Made by a program: the position numbers and the translations under genes
In this document: piece after piece, positions 15,903 to 24,867 of the stretch
Position numbering within the stretch: the first letter of the stretch is position 1
Layout of the letters: each line of letters starts with the position of its first letter
The notes under the pieces: generated by a model
What the model saw: only the letters and a program-made list of their open reading frames with translations
Told to the model about the DNA's origin: nothing
The model's database searches: none
Source: Streptomyces luteolifulvus
Lineage (GTDB): Bacteria > Actinomycetota > Actinomycetes > Streptomycetales > Streptomycetaceae
Direction of reading: 5' to 3'
Length of the DNA stretch: 64,000 nucleotides
Assembly (NCBI RefSeq): GCF_008806595.1
Contig: NZ_VZRB01000014.1
Location: 1-64,000, forward strand

Positions 15903-17969
15903 CTACAACGTCCGGGCGACCAGGAGAGCGACGTCGTCGTGGTCGTCGGGGTGGCGCAGTCCGTACAGGAGCAGGTCGCAGAGTTCCTCCAGGGGTCTGC
16001 GGGGTTCGTCGAGGAAGCTGAGGAGGACGTTCAGGCGGTCGTCGATGGGGTGGTGCCGGGTCTCCACGAGGCCGTCGGTGTAGAGGACCAGCAGGTCGTC
16101 GGGGCTGAGGTCGAACGTGGTGGTCTCGAAGGGGATGCCGCCGACGCCGAGCGGCGCCGCGGGAGGAAGGTCGAGGAGCACGGGGGCCTTGTCCGGCCGG
16201 GCCAGCGCCGGCGGCATATGGCCCGCGTTGGCCATGCGGCACCGTCTTGTGTGGGGGTCGTACACCGCGTAAAGGCAGGTGACGATGTAGTGCTCCAGAT
16301 CGCAGGTGATCTTGTCCAGGTGCTGGAGCACGGCGCCGGGGTCGAGGTCGAGGTCCGCGTAGGCACAGGTGGCGGTGCGCAGCCGGCCCATGGTGGCGGC
16401 GGCGTCGATGCCGTTGCCCATGACGTCGCCGACGACCAGGGCGGTCTTGTCGTCCTCCAGGGAGATGACGTCGTACCAGTCACCGCCGACCTCGCTGGTG
16501 GCCTGGGCGGGCTGATAGCGGGAGGCGAGTTCCAGACCGGTCTGGTGCGGCGGATGGTTGGGCAGCAGGCTGCGCTGCAGCGTGAGGGCGGTGTTGCGCA
16601 CGCTCTGGAACCAGCGGGCGTTGTCGATGGCCACGGCCGCGCGACTGGCCAGCTCACTGGCGAGGACGACGTCGTCCTCGTCGAACGGGAGCGGGTTGCG
16701 GGTGCGCTTGAGGTCGAGGGCGCCCAGCACCTCGCCGTGGGCGACCAGCGGCACCGCGAGATACGAGTGGACCCCCGCGCGGGCCAGCAGCGTGGCGGCC
16801 TCGGGGTCGCGGGCGATGCGCCGCAGATCCTGGTCGCCGACGTGGCGCACCAGCACCGGCCGGCCGCTGTGCACGCACAGGGTGACCAGGCGGTCGCCCT
16901 CGTAGGCGGCGAGGTCACCGGGAGGGTCGGCTGCGCGCAGGGCGACGGTGGGGTGGGCCGCCTTGAGAGCGAGGGCGCGGAACAGCTCCGTACCGTCGTC
17001 GGGTCCGCGCGTGCGGCGGCACGCCAGGGCGGAGTCGAGGACGTCCACGGCGACCACGTCGGCGAGCTCGGGAGTGGCGACCTCGGCCAGTTCATGGGCG
17101 GTCTGCTCCACCTCCAGGGTGGTCCCGACACGGGTGGAGGCGTCGGCGATGAGGGCCAGGCGTCGCCGGGCCCGGTCGGCCTCCCCGGCCGCGCGATGCC
17201 GCTCGGTGACGTCGACGACGGAGGCGGCCGCGCCCAGGACCCGGCCACCGGGGTCCTCCAGGCGGTAGAAGGACAGGGACCAGGCGTGCTCGTGGTCGGG
17301 GTCCGCCGGGGGACGGCCCACGTGGTACTGGTCGAGCAGCGGGGTGCCGGTGGTGAGCACCTGGCGCAGCGCGGACTCGACGGTCTCCACGTCGGGGAAG
17401 GGCAGGGTCTCCCTGAGGTGCCGGCCGATGTGATCCTCGGCGGGGATCCCGTCGATGCGTTCCAGCGCCGGGTTGACCAGGAGATACCGCAACTCGGGAT
17501 CCAGCAGGGCCAGGCCGATCGGGGACTGGTTGATCAACCGCTCGCACAGCGCCAGGTCCGTCTCGACACGCTGGAGCAGGCTGTGGTCGGCCGCGATGCC
17601 GAGGGCGTAGACATCTCCGAGGTCGTCCAGCAGGCGGATGTTGCGGAACTCCATCAGACGGCTGCTGCCGTCCTTGTGCCGGATGGGGAAGGCACCGGCC
17701 CAGCTCTGGCCGGTCTCCAGCACCTCCGCGAACAGACTCGTCACGGCCTGCAGGTGCTCGGGGTCGATGAACAGCCGTGCCGCGTACTCGCCGAGGGCCT
17801 CCTGCGCGGTGTAGCCGAAGAGCTCCTCGGCCTGCGGGGTCCAGAACACGATGCGGCCGCGGATGTCCAGGACCACCGCGGCCACGCTCAGCACATCCAG
17901 CAGCCCGGTCGGGCGGGGCGGCTCGGAGCCGTACTCGTCACCGTCCGGCGGGAGGGTCTCGGCTGTCAT
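15903..17969 (-). CDS. PAS-PAS-GAF-SpoIIE (PP2C) phosphatase
   Basis: A 688-residue cytoplasmic protein: PAS at about 22-135 (FWTPQAEELFGYTAQEALG), PAS at about 145-255, GAF at about 275-440 (VHSYLAVPLVAHGEVLGALDL) and the SpoIIE/PP2C domain at about 465-688. Metal-binding Asp residues lie in GGDWYDVI, VGDVMGNG and DDHDDVALLVART. No HATPase follows, unlike its divergent neighbour. It probably dephosphorylates an anti-anti-sigma factor in response to a sensory cue. Convergent with the beta-lactamase-like gene and divergent from the second phosphatase across a repeat-rich spacer. Confidence 0.9.
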   Translation of the reverse strand: MTAETLPPDGDEYGSEPPRPTGLLDVLSVAAVVLDIRGRIVFWTPQAEELFGYTAQEALGEYAARLFIDPEHLQAVTSLFAEVLETGQSWAGAFPIRHKDGSSRLMEFRNIRLLDDLGDVYALGIAADHSLLQRVETDLALCERLINQSPIGLALLDPELRYLLVNPALERIDGIPAEDHIGRHLRETLPFPDVETVESALRQVLTTGTPLLDQYHVGRPPADPDHEHAWSLSFYRLEDPGGRVLGAAASVVDVTERHRAAGEADRARRRLALIADASTRVGTTLEVEQTAHELAEVATPELADVVAVDVLDSALACRRTRGPDDGTELFRALALKAAHPTVALRAADPPGDLAAYEGDRLVTLCVHSGRPVLVRHVGDQDLRRIARDPEAATLLARAGVHSYLAVPLVAHGEVLGALDLKRTRNPLPFDEDDVVLASELASRAAVAIDNARWFQSVRNTALTLQRSLLPNHPPHQTGLELASRYQPAQATSEVGGDWYDVISLEDDKTALVVGDVMGNGIDAAATMGRLRTATCAYADLDLDPGAVLQHLDKITCDLEHYIVTCLYAVYDPHTRRCRMANAGHMPPALARPDKAPVLLDLPPAAPLGVGGIPFETTTFDLSPDDLLVLYTDGLVETRHHPIDDRLNVLLSFLDEPRRPLEELCDLLLYGLRHPDDHDDVALLVARTL

Positions 17970-18051
17970 CGCAGAACCTCCTCCACCGGCGGCAGGACTC
18001 GCCGACCTCCGTCGGTATCACCGCACGCCTGGATTCCGACTACCCCTTTCC

Positions 18052-18335
18052 CATGCTCCCTCCCGCCTTCGGCCTTGCCCAGTCCGGCGCTGCTCGGGCC
18101 GTGCGTCCCGGTGCCGCTCGGCCTGTGCGTCCCCCGCGCATCCTGGTGCCGCTCCGGCGGGCCGGTCCGGCCGCGGGTCGTCGGGACCGTGTTTCTCATG
18201 CTCCCTCCCGCCTTTCGGCCTGCCCAGTCCGGCGCTGCTCGGCCGGTGCATCCCCTGTGCATCCCGGTGCCGCTCGGCCGGTACATCCCCCGCGCATCCC
18301 GGTGCCGCTCGGCCGGCCGGTCCGGCCGCGGGTCG
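18052..18335. repeat. About 140-bp imperfect tandem duplication in the divergent phosphatase spacer
   Basis: The 524-base gap 17970-18493 has no gene. Copy A begins 18052 and copy B begins 18197. Both open CATGCTCCCTCCCGCCTT and continue CCCAGTCCGGCGCTGCTCGG. Both close with GCCGGTCCGGCCGCGGGTCG (18161-18180 and 18316-18335). Inside them GGTGCCGCTCGG recurs several times. The spacer should hold both divergent promoters; none stands out. Confidence 0.85.
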
Positions 18336-18395
18336 CCGGCCGCCGGGACGGTTGCGCACAGGCCTGCCGGCCGCCGGGACGGTTGCGTACGGTCC

Positions 18396-18430
18396 CGTCA
18401 GCCGTCAGCCGTCAGCCGTCAGCCGTCAGC
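18396..18430. repeat. 7-bp tandem repeat (cgtcagc x5)
   Basis: Five perfect copies of cgtcagc lie about 65 bases upstream of the second phosphatase start, right after the duplicated block. GCCGCCGGGAC flanks it on both sides. It is intergenic, near the expected promoter, so copy-number changes could affect promoter or leader spacing. Confidence 0.9.
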
Positions 18431-18493
18431 CGCCGGGACCGTGCGCAACCGGCGGACTAGCAGGACCATGGGCGTGTAGAGGATGGGAACCCC

Positions 18494-20986
18494 ATGGATT
18501 CTGCGCACGACGGATCCGGCGCGCCCACGTCCGCAGGGCCGCGCGAGCTCTTCGACGCCTCCAGCGACGCGGCGGCCGTGGTGTCCGCGGCCGGCGTCGT
18601 GGTCGGCTGGACCAAGGGGGCCGAAGCACTCCTCGGCCACAGGGCGGAGGAGGTCGTCGGCGGCTCCGCCGCCCGCCTGCTGGCCATGCCCGCCGATCCG
18701 GCACGTGCGGCCGGTATCGCGGACCGGTGCCGCGCTGGGATGGGGTGGAGCGGCCTCCTCCCGCTCCGGCACCGCGACGACGGTCCCCTGGACGCCGACC
18801 TGAGGGTCTCCGCGTCCTTCCGCATCGGCGAGGACGAGTGCTTCCTGATCTCGGCCCGCGAGCAGAGGCAGCAATGGGCGGTCGGTCAGTCCGTGCTCGA
18901 CGGTTTCCTGACCCGCTCGCCGCTCGGCATGGCGGTGATGGACCGGGACCTTCGCTATGTGTGGCTGAACGACACCCTGGAGCGCTTCGGCGGTGTGCCC
19001 CGTGAGCAGCGGCTGGGGCGTCGGCTGAGCGAGCTGCTGCCGGGGCTGCAGGCACAGAGCATCGAGGGACTGATGGGCAAGGTCCTGACGACCGGGAAGC
19101 CGGTGATCGACTACGAGTATGTGGGCTGGAGCTGGGCCGATCCGCACCGTCAGCACGCCTACTCCACGTCGTTCTTCCCGCTCGTGGACGCCGACGACGC
19201 CGTCACCGGGGTCTGCTACATGGTCCAGGACGTCACCGAGCGGTGGAACGTGCGCCACTTGCTGTCGCTGGTCAACGAGGCCGGGACCCGCATCGGCAGC
19301 ACCCTCGATGTGATGCGGACGGCTCAGGAACTCGCCGACTTCGCCGTTCCCCGGTTCGCGGACTTCGTCATCGTCGATCTCCTGGAGCCCGTCCTCAGCA
19401 CCGAGGGGCACGGGGCGTGGCTGAGCGACGCGGGACCGGCACCCGCGAAGCCCGCGATGCGGCGTGCCGGAATGCAGTCCGTGCGAGAGGGCTGCCCGGA
19501 GGCCGTGGCGCGGATCGGGGACAGAGTGGACTTCCTGCCTCCGCCGCACGGTGTGGACCTCCTCGTCAGCGGCGAACCGATCCTCATCCCGGTCCTCGAC
19601 CCGTCCGACGAACAGTGGGTCGCCGAACAGCCGGCGAGAGTGGCGACCATGCGCGAGTTCGGGCTGCACTCGCTCATCTCCGTGCCGATGCGGGCGCGGA
19701 ACACCGCCCTCGGGCTCACCACGTTCGTACGGTCGGTCAACACCGTCCCGTTCCAGCCCGACGACGTCCTGCTGGCCCGGGAGCTGGTGGCCCGGGCGGC
19801 GCTGTGCGTCGACAACGCCCGCCGCTACACACGGGAACACACCGCCGCCGTCACCCTTCAGCGCAGTCTGCTGCCGCAGGGCCTCTCGGGCGGAACGGCG
19901 CTGGATGTGGCGTCCACCTATCTGCCGGCCGACCCCACGGACGGGGTCGGCGGCGACTGGTTCGACGTGATCCCGCTGTCCGGTGCCCGCGTGGGCCTGG
20001 TCGTCGGCGATGTGGTCGGTCACGGCATCACCGCGGCGGCGGCCATGGGCCGGCTGCGCACCGCGGTGCAGACCCTCGCCGACATGGAGCTGCCTCCCGA
20101 CGAGCTGCTGGCACACCTTGACGACCTCGTGCTGCGGCTGAGCGAGGAGAAGACCGACGACCGGGCCGCCCAGCAGAGCACCAGCGCCTTTCTCGGAGCC
20201 ACCTGTCTGTACGCCGTCTACGATCCGGTCACCCGGCGATGCACGATGGCCCGCGCCGGACATCCGCCCCCGGTCGTCGTCGCACCGGACGGGCAGGTCT
20301 CCTTCCCGGAACCCCCCGCGGGGCCCCCGCTCGGCCTGGGCGGGATGGCCTTCGAGGCCGCGGAGATCGAGCTGGCCGAGAAAAGCCTGATCGGCCTCTA
20401 CACCGACGGCCTCATCGAGGGAGCCGACCAGGACATGGTGCGGGGCATGGCGCGGCTCGGCGAGGTGCTGGCCCGGGCCGACTCCGACCTCGGGGCCCTG
20501 TGCACCTCCGCGGTACGGCAGCTCGTGCCCGGGCCGCAGCCCGACGACATCGCCCTCCTGCTGGCCCGCACCCACACCCTGGGTGCCGACCATGTCGTCT
20601 CCTGGGAGGTGCCCGTGGACCCGGCCGCCGTCCATGACGTCCGCACCCGGGCGACCCGCCAGGTGGAGGCCTGGGGCCTGGGAGAGCTGGCCATGACGAC
20701 CGAACTCGTCGTGAGCGAGCTGGTCACCAACGCGATCCGCTATGCCGAACCGCCCATCAGCCTGCGACTGCTCCGTGACTCCCGCCTGACCTGCGAGGTC
20801 GCCGACTCCAGCAGCACCGCCCCACGACTGAGGCATGCGCGCGCCATGGACGAGGGCGGCCGTGGTCTGTTCCTGGTCGCTCAGCTCACTCATCGCTGGG
20901 GTGTTCGCTACACGTCCGGCGGAAAGATCATCTGGGCCGAGCAGGAACTCCCGCGCGACGGCTCCGAAACCGGTCCGGGGACATGA
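18494..20986 (+). CDS. PAS-PAS-GAF-SpoIIE-HATPase dual phosphatase/anti-sigma-type kinase
   Basis: An 830-residue cytoplasmic protein: PAS (about 18-115), PAS (about 130-250), GAF (about 265-445) and SpoIIE/PP2C (about 465-690, with GGDWFDVI, VGDVVGHG and PDDIALLLART). It ends in an HATPase_c domain (about 700-820, with ELVVSELVTNAIRYA and the G box DEGGRGLFLVAQL). That terminal RsbW/SpoIIAB-like domain suggests combined phosphatase and kinase control of an anti-anti-sigma factor. Start ATG 18494 follows GAGGATGGG. It overlaps the next small gene by ATGA. Confidence 0.9.
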   Translation: MDSAHDGSGAPTSAGPRELFDASSDAAAVVSAAGVVVGWTKGAEALLGHRAEEVVGGSAARLLAMPADPARAAGIADRCRAGMGWSGLLPLRHRDDGPLDADLRVSASFRIGEDECFLISAREQRQQWAVGQSVLDGFLTRSPLGMAVMDRDLRYVWLNDTLERFGGVPREQRLGRRLSELLPGLQAQSIEGLMGKVLTTGKPVIDYEYVGWSWADPHRQHAYSTSFFPLVDADDAVTGVCYMVQDVTERWNVRHLLSLVNEAGTRIGSTLDVMRTAQELADFAVPRFADFVIVDLLEPVLSTEGHGAWLSDAGPAPAKPAMRRAGMQSVREGCPEAVARIGDRVDFLPPPHGVDLLVSGEPILIPVLDPSDEQWVAEQPARVATMREFGLHSLISVPMRARNTALGLTTFVRSVNTVPFQPDDVLLARELVARAALCVDNARRYTREHTAAVTLQRSLLPQGLSGGTALDVASTYLPADPTDGVGGDWFDVIPLSGARVGLVVGDVVGHGITAAAAMGRLRTAVQTLADMELPPDELLAHLDDLVLRLSEEKTDDRAAQQSTSAFLGATCLYAVYDPVTRRCTMARAGHPPPVVVAPDGQVSFPEPPAGPPLGLGGMAFEAAEIELAEKSLIGLYTDGLIEGADQDMVRGMARLGEVLARADSDLGALCTSAVRQLVPGPQPDDIALLLARTHTLGADHVVSWEVPVDPAAVHDVRTRATRQVEAWGLGELAMTTELVVSELVTNAIRYAEPPISLRLLRDSRLTCEVADSSSTAPRLRHARAMDEGGRGLFLVAQLTHRWGVRYTSGGKIIWAEQELPRDGSETGPGT

Positions 20987-21252
20987 CCCGACCGAGCCGC
21001 CCGGATGCGGACGCTTGGAGTCCGGCTGATCCTGAAGCCATGTCCCGGCCGATTCGCGTGATCGTCCATCCGCCGTCGCCCACGGGCGGGCGGCGCGTGC
21101 GCGTGGACGGTGAGATCCTCGGGCTGGCGCACAACGTGGCGGACGTCGCCGAGTTCCTGCGCCGGGCCGGCCTGGAGGTCGACCCGGCGGATGTGGCGCG
21201 GCTGACGTGGATCGAATGGCGGGGCGGGGGACCGGGCGTGTGGAAGCGCTGA
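20983..21252 (+). CDS. Small VHPP...GLA...W family protein (paralogue of 52556-52771)
   Basis: An 89-residue protein if read from the ATG overlapping the phosphatase stop, or 70 residues from ATG 21040 (MSRPIRVIVHPP). Only the latter part aligns with the paralogue at 52556: VIVHPPSPTGGRRVR, GLAHNVADVAEFLRRAGLE, then WIEWRGG. No TM, Cys or known catalytic motif. The ATGA overlap with the phosphatase implies coexpression and possibly a linked role. Family unknown to me; the conserved core is real because two copies diverged while keeping it. Confidence 0.75.
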   Translation: MTRPSRPDADAWSPADPEAMSRPIRVIVHPPSPTGGRRVRVDGEILGLAHNVADVAEFLRRAGLEVDPADVARLTWIEWRGGGPGVWKR

Positions 21253-21279
21253 GCCGGCGGACCCGGTCGCAGAACGCAC

Positions 21280-21765
21280 TCAGCCGGCGAGAAGTCCGTC
21301 CATCTGGCCGACAGCCTCCTTGAGGCCTTCCTCCATGCCCATGGTCATCAGCTGTTCCATCTGCTCCCGGGTGTCGAAGGCGGAACGGATCTCCATACGG
21401 GTGCCGTCCCCGCGCTCGGTCAGCTGCACACGCACGGTGGTGGTCGGCATGGTGGGCGCCGGGGTTCCCTCCTCGTCGGCGAAGCCGTCGGTGAACTCCA
21501 GGGACGAGGGCGGGGCGACCGAGGTGATGCGCCACCAGCCGCGGTGTTTGTCACCCTCGGGGCCCGTCATGAAGTACGTGACCTCGCCACCCGGGGTCAG
21601 ATCATGGTCCTCGACGGTGGCCGGGTAGGTCGGCGGTCCCCACCAGCGCTCCAGCTGACGGGGGTCCGCCCACAGCTGCCACACCTTCTCGACCGGTGCG
21701 GAGAAGTCGGCGATCAGAGTGAGGGTGAGACGGTCGAGATCCTTGTCCACGCTGGTCACGCTCAT
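21280..21765 (-). CDS. SRPBCC/AHSA1-type START-like protein
   Basis: A 161-residue SRPBCC fold: FSAPVEKVWQLWADPRQLERWWGPPTYPATV, TYFMTGPEGDKHRGWWRI, then a long C-terminal helix (REQMEQLMTMGMEEGLKEAVGQMD). This is the activator-of-Hsp90-like subgroup that in actinobacteria is almost always paired with a small ArsR repressor. Its start overlaps the upstream ArsR stop by four bases, confirming the operon. Ligand or client unknown. Confidence 0.9.
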   Translation of the reverse strand: MSVTSVDKDLDRLTLTLIADFSAPVEKVWQLWADPRQLERWWGPPTYPATVEDHDLTPGGEVTYFMTGPEGDKHRGWWRITSVAPPSSLEFTDGFADEEGTPAPTMPTTTVRVQLTERGDGTRMEIRSAFDTREQMEQLMTMGMEEGLKEAVGQMDGLLAG

Positions 21766-22136
21766 CTGTCCTGTCCTTCCTGTGGATCGTGGTCTGCCGT
21801 GCGGGGGTCCTGCGCGAGGAGGTGGGACATGCGCTCCACCCTGCCGCGCCAGAGGGCTTCCAGCTCGTCGAGGGCCTGCCGTGCCCGCGCCACGGCCTCG
21901 GGTTCGGTGAGGACGAGCTGCTCGCGTCCTCGGCGCTGTTTGGTGACGAGTCCCGCTCGCTCCAGCACGGTCACGTGTTTCTGAACGGCGGCGAAGCTCA
22001 TCGGGTAGGCCTCCGCCAGTCGCGACACCGACAGTTCGCCCTGGACGCAGCGGCGGAGTATGTCCCGGCGCGTCGTGTCCGCCAGGGCATGGAAGAGCCG
22101 GTCCAGGCTTCCGTCGGTCACTTCATCTACAACCAT
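21762..22136 (-). CDS. ArsR family repressor of the SRPBCC operon
   Basis: A 124-residue winged HTH: LFHALADTTRRDILRRCVQGELSVSRLAEAYPMSFAAVQKHVTVLERAGLV, then a basic wing (KQRRGREQLVLT). There are no metal-binding Cys pairs, as expected for the SRPBCC-linked class. The apparent ATG 22136 lies inside an 18-bp palindrome. An alternative GTG start seven codons in (VTDGSLDRLFHAL) is possible; otherwise the message would be nearly leaderless. Autoregulation through the palindrome is very likely. Confidence 0.88.
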   Translation of the reverse strand: MVVDEVTDGSLDRLFHALADTTRRDILRRCVQGELSVSRLAEAYPMSFAAVQKHVTVLERAGLVTKQRRGREQLVLTEPEAVARARQALDELEALWRGRVERMSHLLAQDPRTADHDPQEGQDR

Positions 22137-22145
22137 TTGGTTGTA
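22128..22145. promoter_or_regulatory. ArsR operator palindrome
   Basis: TACAACCATTTGGTTGTA has perfect 8-bp arms around a 2-base centre and spans the annotated start codon of the ArsR gene. CAACCA-NN-TGGTTG type sites are typical of ArsR regulators paired with SRPBCC proteins. No other protein-binding explanation is needed. Confidence 0.75.
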
Positions 22146-22220
22146 CGTTAGTCGCTCGCATGCCTCGTGTAAAGCGCGGGACGACCTGACTCCACCACAC
22201 CGCGCAGGTCCGTATCCGGG

Positions 22221-23015
22221 TCAGCCCGTGGCTGTCGCGTGCGCGCGTCGTACGGGCAGCATCGTCGGGACGGGGTCGTGCGCGAGGTAGTCGAGGATCA
22301 TCTCGTTGACCTGCCCGGGCTTCTCCATCAGCAGCGCGTGCGAGGTCCCGGGAACGACGGCCAGCTCCGAGTCGGGGATCGCGCGGTACAGGGCGACGGT
22401 GTGTTCCAGGGTCACCATGTCGTCGTCTCCGACGAGGACGAGCGTGGGCGCGGTGATCCGGGCCAATTCCTCCGTGGAGATGGTCGGCTGCGCGTGGAAC
22501 ATCTCCACCAACTTGCCCACGACGACGGGCCAGTGGCCGGCACCATCGGGCGAGACAGCTTCGTACATCTCGCGGAACGGCGCCAGTTCGGGCCCCTCGG
22601 GCGTCAGCTGGTCGAACATCTCCGGCACCACGCCGCTTTCCGGTCCCGGGCGGAAGTTGGACCCCACGGCCACGATCTTCCGGACCAGGTCGGGGCGGGC
22701 GATGGCGACGAGGAGGGCGACGATGCCGCCGTCGCTCCATCCGACGAGATGAGCGGGACCGCCGACGGCCGACTCGATGAAGTCGATGGTGTCCTCGGCC
22801 ATGTCCCGGTAGTTGATCGGCCCGGAGACGTCGGGCGTGTGCCCGTGGCCGCGCCGCTCGGGGAGGAAGACGCGATACCTCGCCGCGAACTCGGCCCGCT
22901 GGGGCCCCCAGGTCTCGTTGGTGCAGAGCCCGCCGTGGAGGAGGAGCAACGGATCACCGGCGCCTTCGGCCTCGTACCACGTCTTGACGCCGGGGAGCTC
23001 CATGTATTCGCCCAT
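22221..23015 (-). CDS. Alpha/beta hydrolase
   Basis: A 264-residue protein: LLLLHGGLCTNETWGPQ (oxyanion), RGHGHTPD, nucleophile elbow GWSDGG (Ser94), acid in LVGDDDMVT and His in TSHALLMEKP. The triad is complete, as in the haloperoxidase/esterase-like family. No signal peptide. It is transcribed toward the ArsR-SRPBCC pair with a gap of about 80 bases containing the ArsR operator, so it is probably a separate unit. Substrate not predictable. Confidence 0.88.
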   Translation of the reverse strand: MGEYMELPGVKTWYEAEGAGDPLLLLHGGLCTNETWGPQRAEFAARYRVFLPERRGHGHTPDVSGPINYRDMAEDTIDFIESAVGGPAHLVGWSDGGIVALLVAIARPDLVRKIVAVGSNFRPGPESGVVPEMFDQLTPEGPELAPFREMYEAVSPDGAGHWPVVVGKLVEMFHAQPTISTEELARITAPTLVLVGDDDMVTLEHTVALYRAIPDSELAVVPGTSHALLMEKPGQVNEMILDYLAHDPVPTMLPVRRAHATATG

Positions 23016-23059
23016 CGCTCAAGGCCTTCCGGAGTGCCACCGTTCCTGGTCGGTCTCCG

Positions 23060-23380
23060 TCAGTCTCCGCCGCCGACCGGACGACCCGCAACGCGAGACG
23101 ACGGCGGGAGGTGATCAAGGCTCGCCCGATGATCGGCGGGGCGGCTGCGGTCGGCCGCATGAGCAGCGCGTTCCTGGAAGCCCCGGCCGTACGTCCCCTC
23201 CGTGATGCCTCGGACGACTCGGTCGACGGCGGTCCGCCGGGCCGCGTCGTCGTCCTCGGCCAGGGCCCGTTCGAGGTCCTGGCGCAGACGGCGGGGCATC
23301 GCGCGTTCCTGACCGGCCGTGCGGCGGCGCCGGAGCAGGGCGGTCGGTCGTCCTGGGAACAGTCTGCCGAGGGTGGACAT
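23060..23380 (-). CDS. Hypothetical charged protein
   Basis: A 106-residue Arg-rich protein (MSTLGRLFPGRPTALLRRRR, then LRQDLERALAEDDDAARRTAVDRVVRGITEGTYGRGF). The middle looks like an amphipathic helical segment; the C-terminus is low complexity. AGGA lies 11 bases before ATG 23380. Codon bias is plausible but I recognise no family, and it could be a chance reading frame. Confidence 0.4.
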   Translation of the reverse strand: MSTLGRLFPGRPTALLRRRRTAGQERAMPRRLRQDLERALAEDDDAARRTAVDRVVRGITEGTYGRGFQERAAHAADRSRPADHRASLDHLPPSSRVAGRPVGGGD

Positions 23381-23445
23381 GATCGTCTCGTTCCTCCTCT
23401 GTGTGGCCCTGGGAGGGAGCGTGACCGATCAGAACAACGGCAGCG

Positions 23446-24867
23446 TCAGCGTTGTGTTCGGGGCGTGTACGGATCGCCGGGACCCGGGGCCGCCATGTCG
23501 GGGTCGGGGGACGGCGGCAGTCGTACGGTGAAGCAGGCGCCGCCCTCCGGTGCGCGGCCGTGAGCGGTGATGGTGCCGCCGAGCCGGGCGGTCAGACGGT
23601 GGGCGATGGCCAGGCCCAGCCCGCTGCCGACGGCACGGACACCGCGGTAGCGCTCGGTGAGCACGCCGCGTTCGAAGGCGACCGCCGCGTCCTCGTCGGT
23701 GAGGCCGGGGCCGCCGTCGCGGATGTCGATCCGCGCGCCGCTGCCGTCGGGGTGCAGGGCCAGGACGAGGGGCCGCCCGGCCGGGGTGACCCGCAGGGCG
23801 TTCTCGGCGAGGCCGTCGAGGAGCTGGCGTACCCGGAAGCCGTCGGTGGTGACCGTCAGCGGATGTCCGGGGCGTTCGACGCGGAAGTCGACGTCGTGCC
23901 GGGCGCACCGGGCCGACCAGGCGGTCGCGGCCGTCGCCACCAGCGCGTCCAGGTCGACCTCGGTGATGTCGAGGCGGAAGTCGTCGGCCTCCAGGCGGGC
24001 CAGGGCGAGCAGGTCGCCCACGAACCGTTCCAGGCGCTCCATCTCGGTGCGCAGGATGCGGCCGGCCGCGGGCACCTCGTCACCCGTGATCACTGAGTCG
24101 GCGAGGGCCTCGGCGTAGCCGCGTGCGGTCGTCAGCGGGGTACGGATCTCGTGGGAGACGGACATCAGGAAGTCACGCTGCCGGTTCTCGCTGCGGGCCA
24201 GCGCCGCGTCCAAGGTGTTGAGGGCGCCTGCCAGTTCGGCCACCTCGGTGGGCCCCTGCGCGGGCACCGTCAGACCGCGCTCACCCTCCGACAGCCGGTG
24301 GGCGGTGCGGGCGGCCGAGACGAGCGGACGCGCCAGACGCCGGGCCAGCAGCGCACCCGACAGCCCCGCGCCGGCCAGCCCCAGGACCAGGGGCAGCACG
24401 AGGGCGCCGCGCATCCGGTCGGTGGCCTGGTCGACGGCGCTGAGCGGCTGGGTGAGCACCAGCCCGCCGCCGTTGGGGGTCGGCGCCCCCTCCACCAGTA
24501 CGCCGTGGCCGTCGAGGCGTGCCCCGGCTGACACGTCGCGCCCCGCGAGCAGTGCCTCGCGGCTGTCCCCGTCGACGGCAGCGGCCGCCGGTCCCGTCAC
24601 CTCGCCGGAAGGACCGACGAGGGCGAGCCGGATGTCCTCCGGTCCGGCGATGCGCTGCTGCCGGTTCAGTATCCACGAGGCCAGGGGCGGCGTACGGGCC
24701 AGGACCTCCGCCCGGCGGGCGAGCTCGTCGCGCTCCTGGGCCTCCGCGTTCGTACGAATCATCCGCCAGGCGAACAGCCCGGTCACCAGCACGGCCACGG
24801 CCGCGACGGCGGTGGTCAGCAGGACCACACTGCCGGCCAGGGTGCCACGGCGGCCCCGGACGGTCAT
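23446..24867 (-). CDS. Membrane sensor histidine kinase
   Basis: A 473-residue protein: TM1 about 11-33, extracellular loop of about 125 residues, TM2 about 158-180 and HAMP about 180-235. The H-box is SVSHEIRTPL with phospho-acceptor His239, followed by the ATP-binding domain (LAENALRVTP, IRDGGPGLTD, GSGLGLAIAHRLTARLGG). Start overlaps the response-regulator stop by four bases. The RR-HK pair is divergent from the secreted-protein / MMPL / DUF2993 operon, the likeliest regulon. Confidence 0.92.
   Translation of the reverse strand: MTVRGRRGTLAGSVVLLTTAVAAVAVLVTGLFAWRMIRTNAEAQERDELARRAEVLARTPPLASWILNRQQRIAGPEDIRLALVGPSGEVTGPAAAAVDGDSREALLAGRDVSAGARLDGHGVLVEGAPTPNGGGLVLTQPLSAVDQATDRMRGALVLPLVLGLAGAGLSGALLARRLARPLVSAARTAHRLSEGERGLTVPAQGPTEVAELAGALNTLDAALARSENRQRDFLMSVSHEIRTPLTTARGYAEALADSVITGDEVPAAGRILRTEMERLERFVGDLLALARLEADDFRLDITEVDLDALVATAATAWSARCARHDVDFRVERPGHPLTVTTDGFRVRQLLDGLAENALRVTPAGRPLVLALHPDGSGARIDIRDGGPGLTDEDAAVAFERGVLTERYRGVRAVGSGLGLAIAHRLTARLGGTITAHGRAPEGGACFTVRLPPSPDPDMAAPGPGDPYTPRTQR

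Noticed and set aside
18052..18430. Repeats that might suggest a CRISPR array or direct-repeat origin
   Set aside because: Units are imperfect, of mixed length, without regular spacers, and there are no cas or replication genes nearby. Better seen as a tandem duplication plus a heptamer microsatellite.
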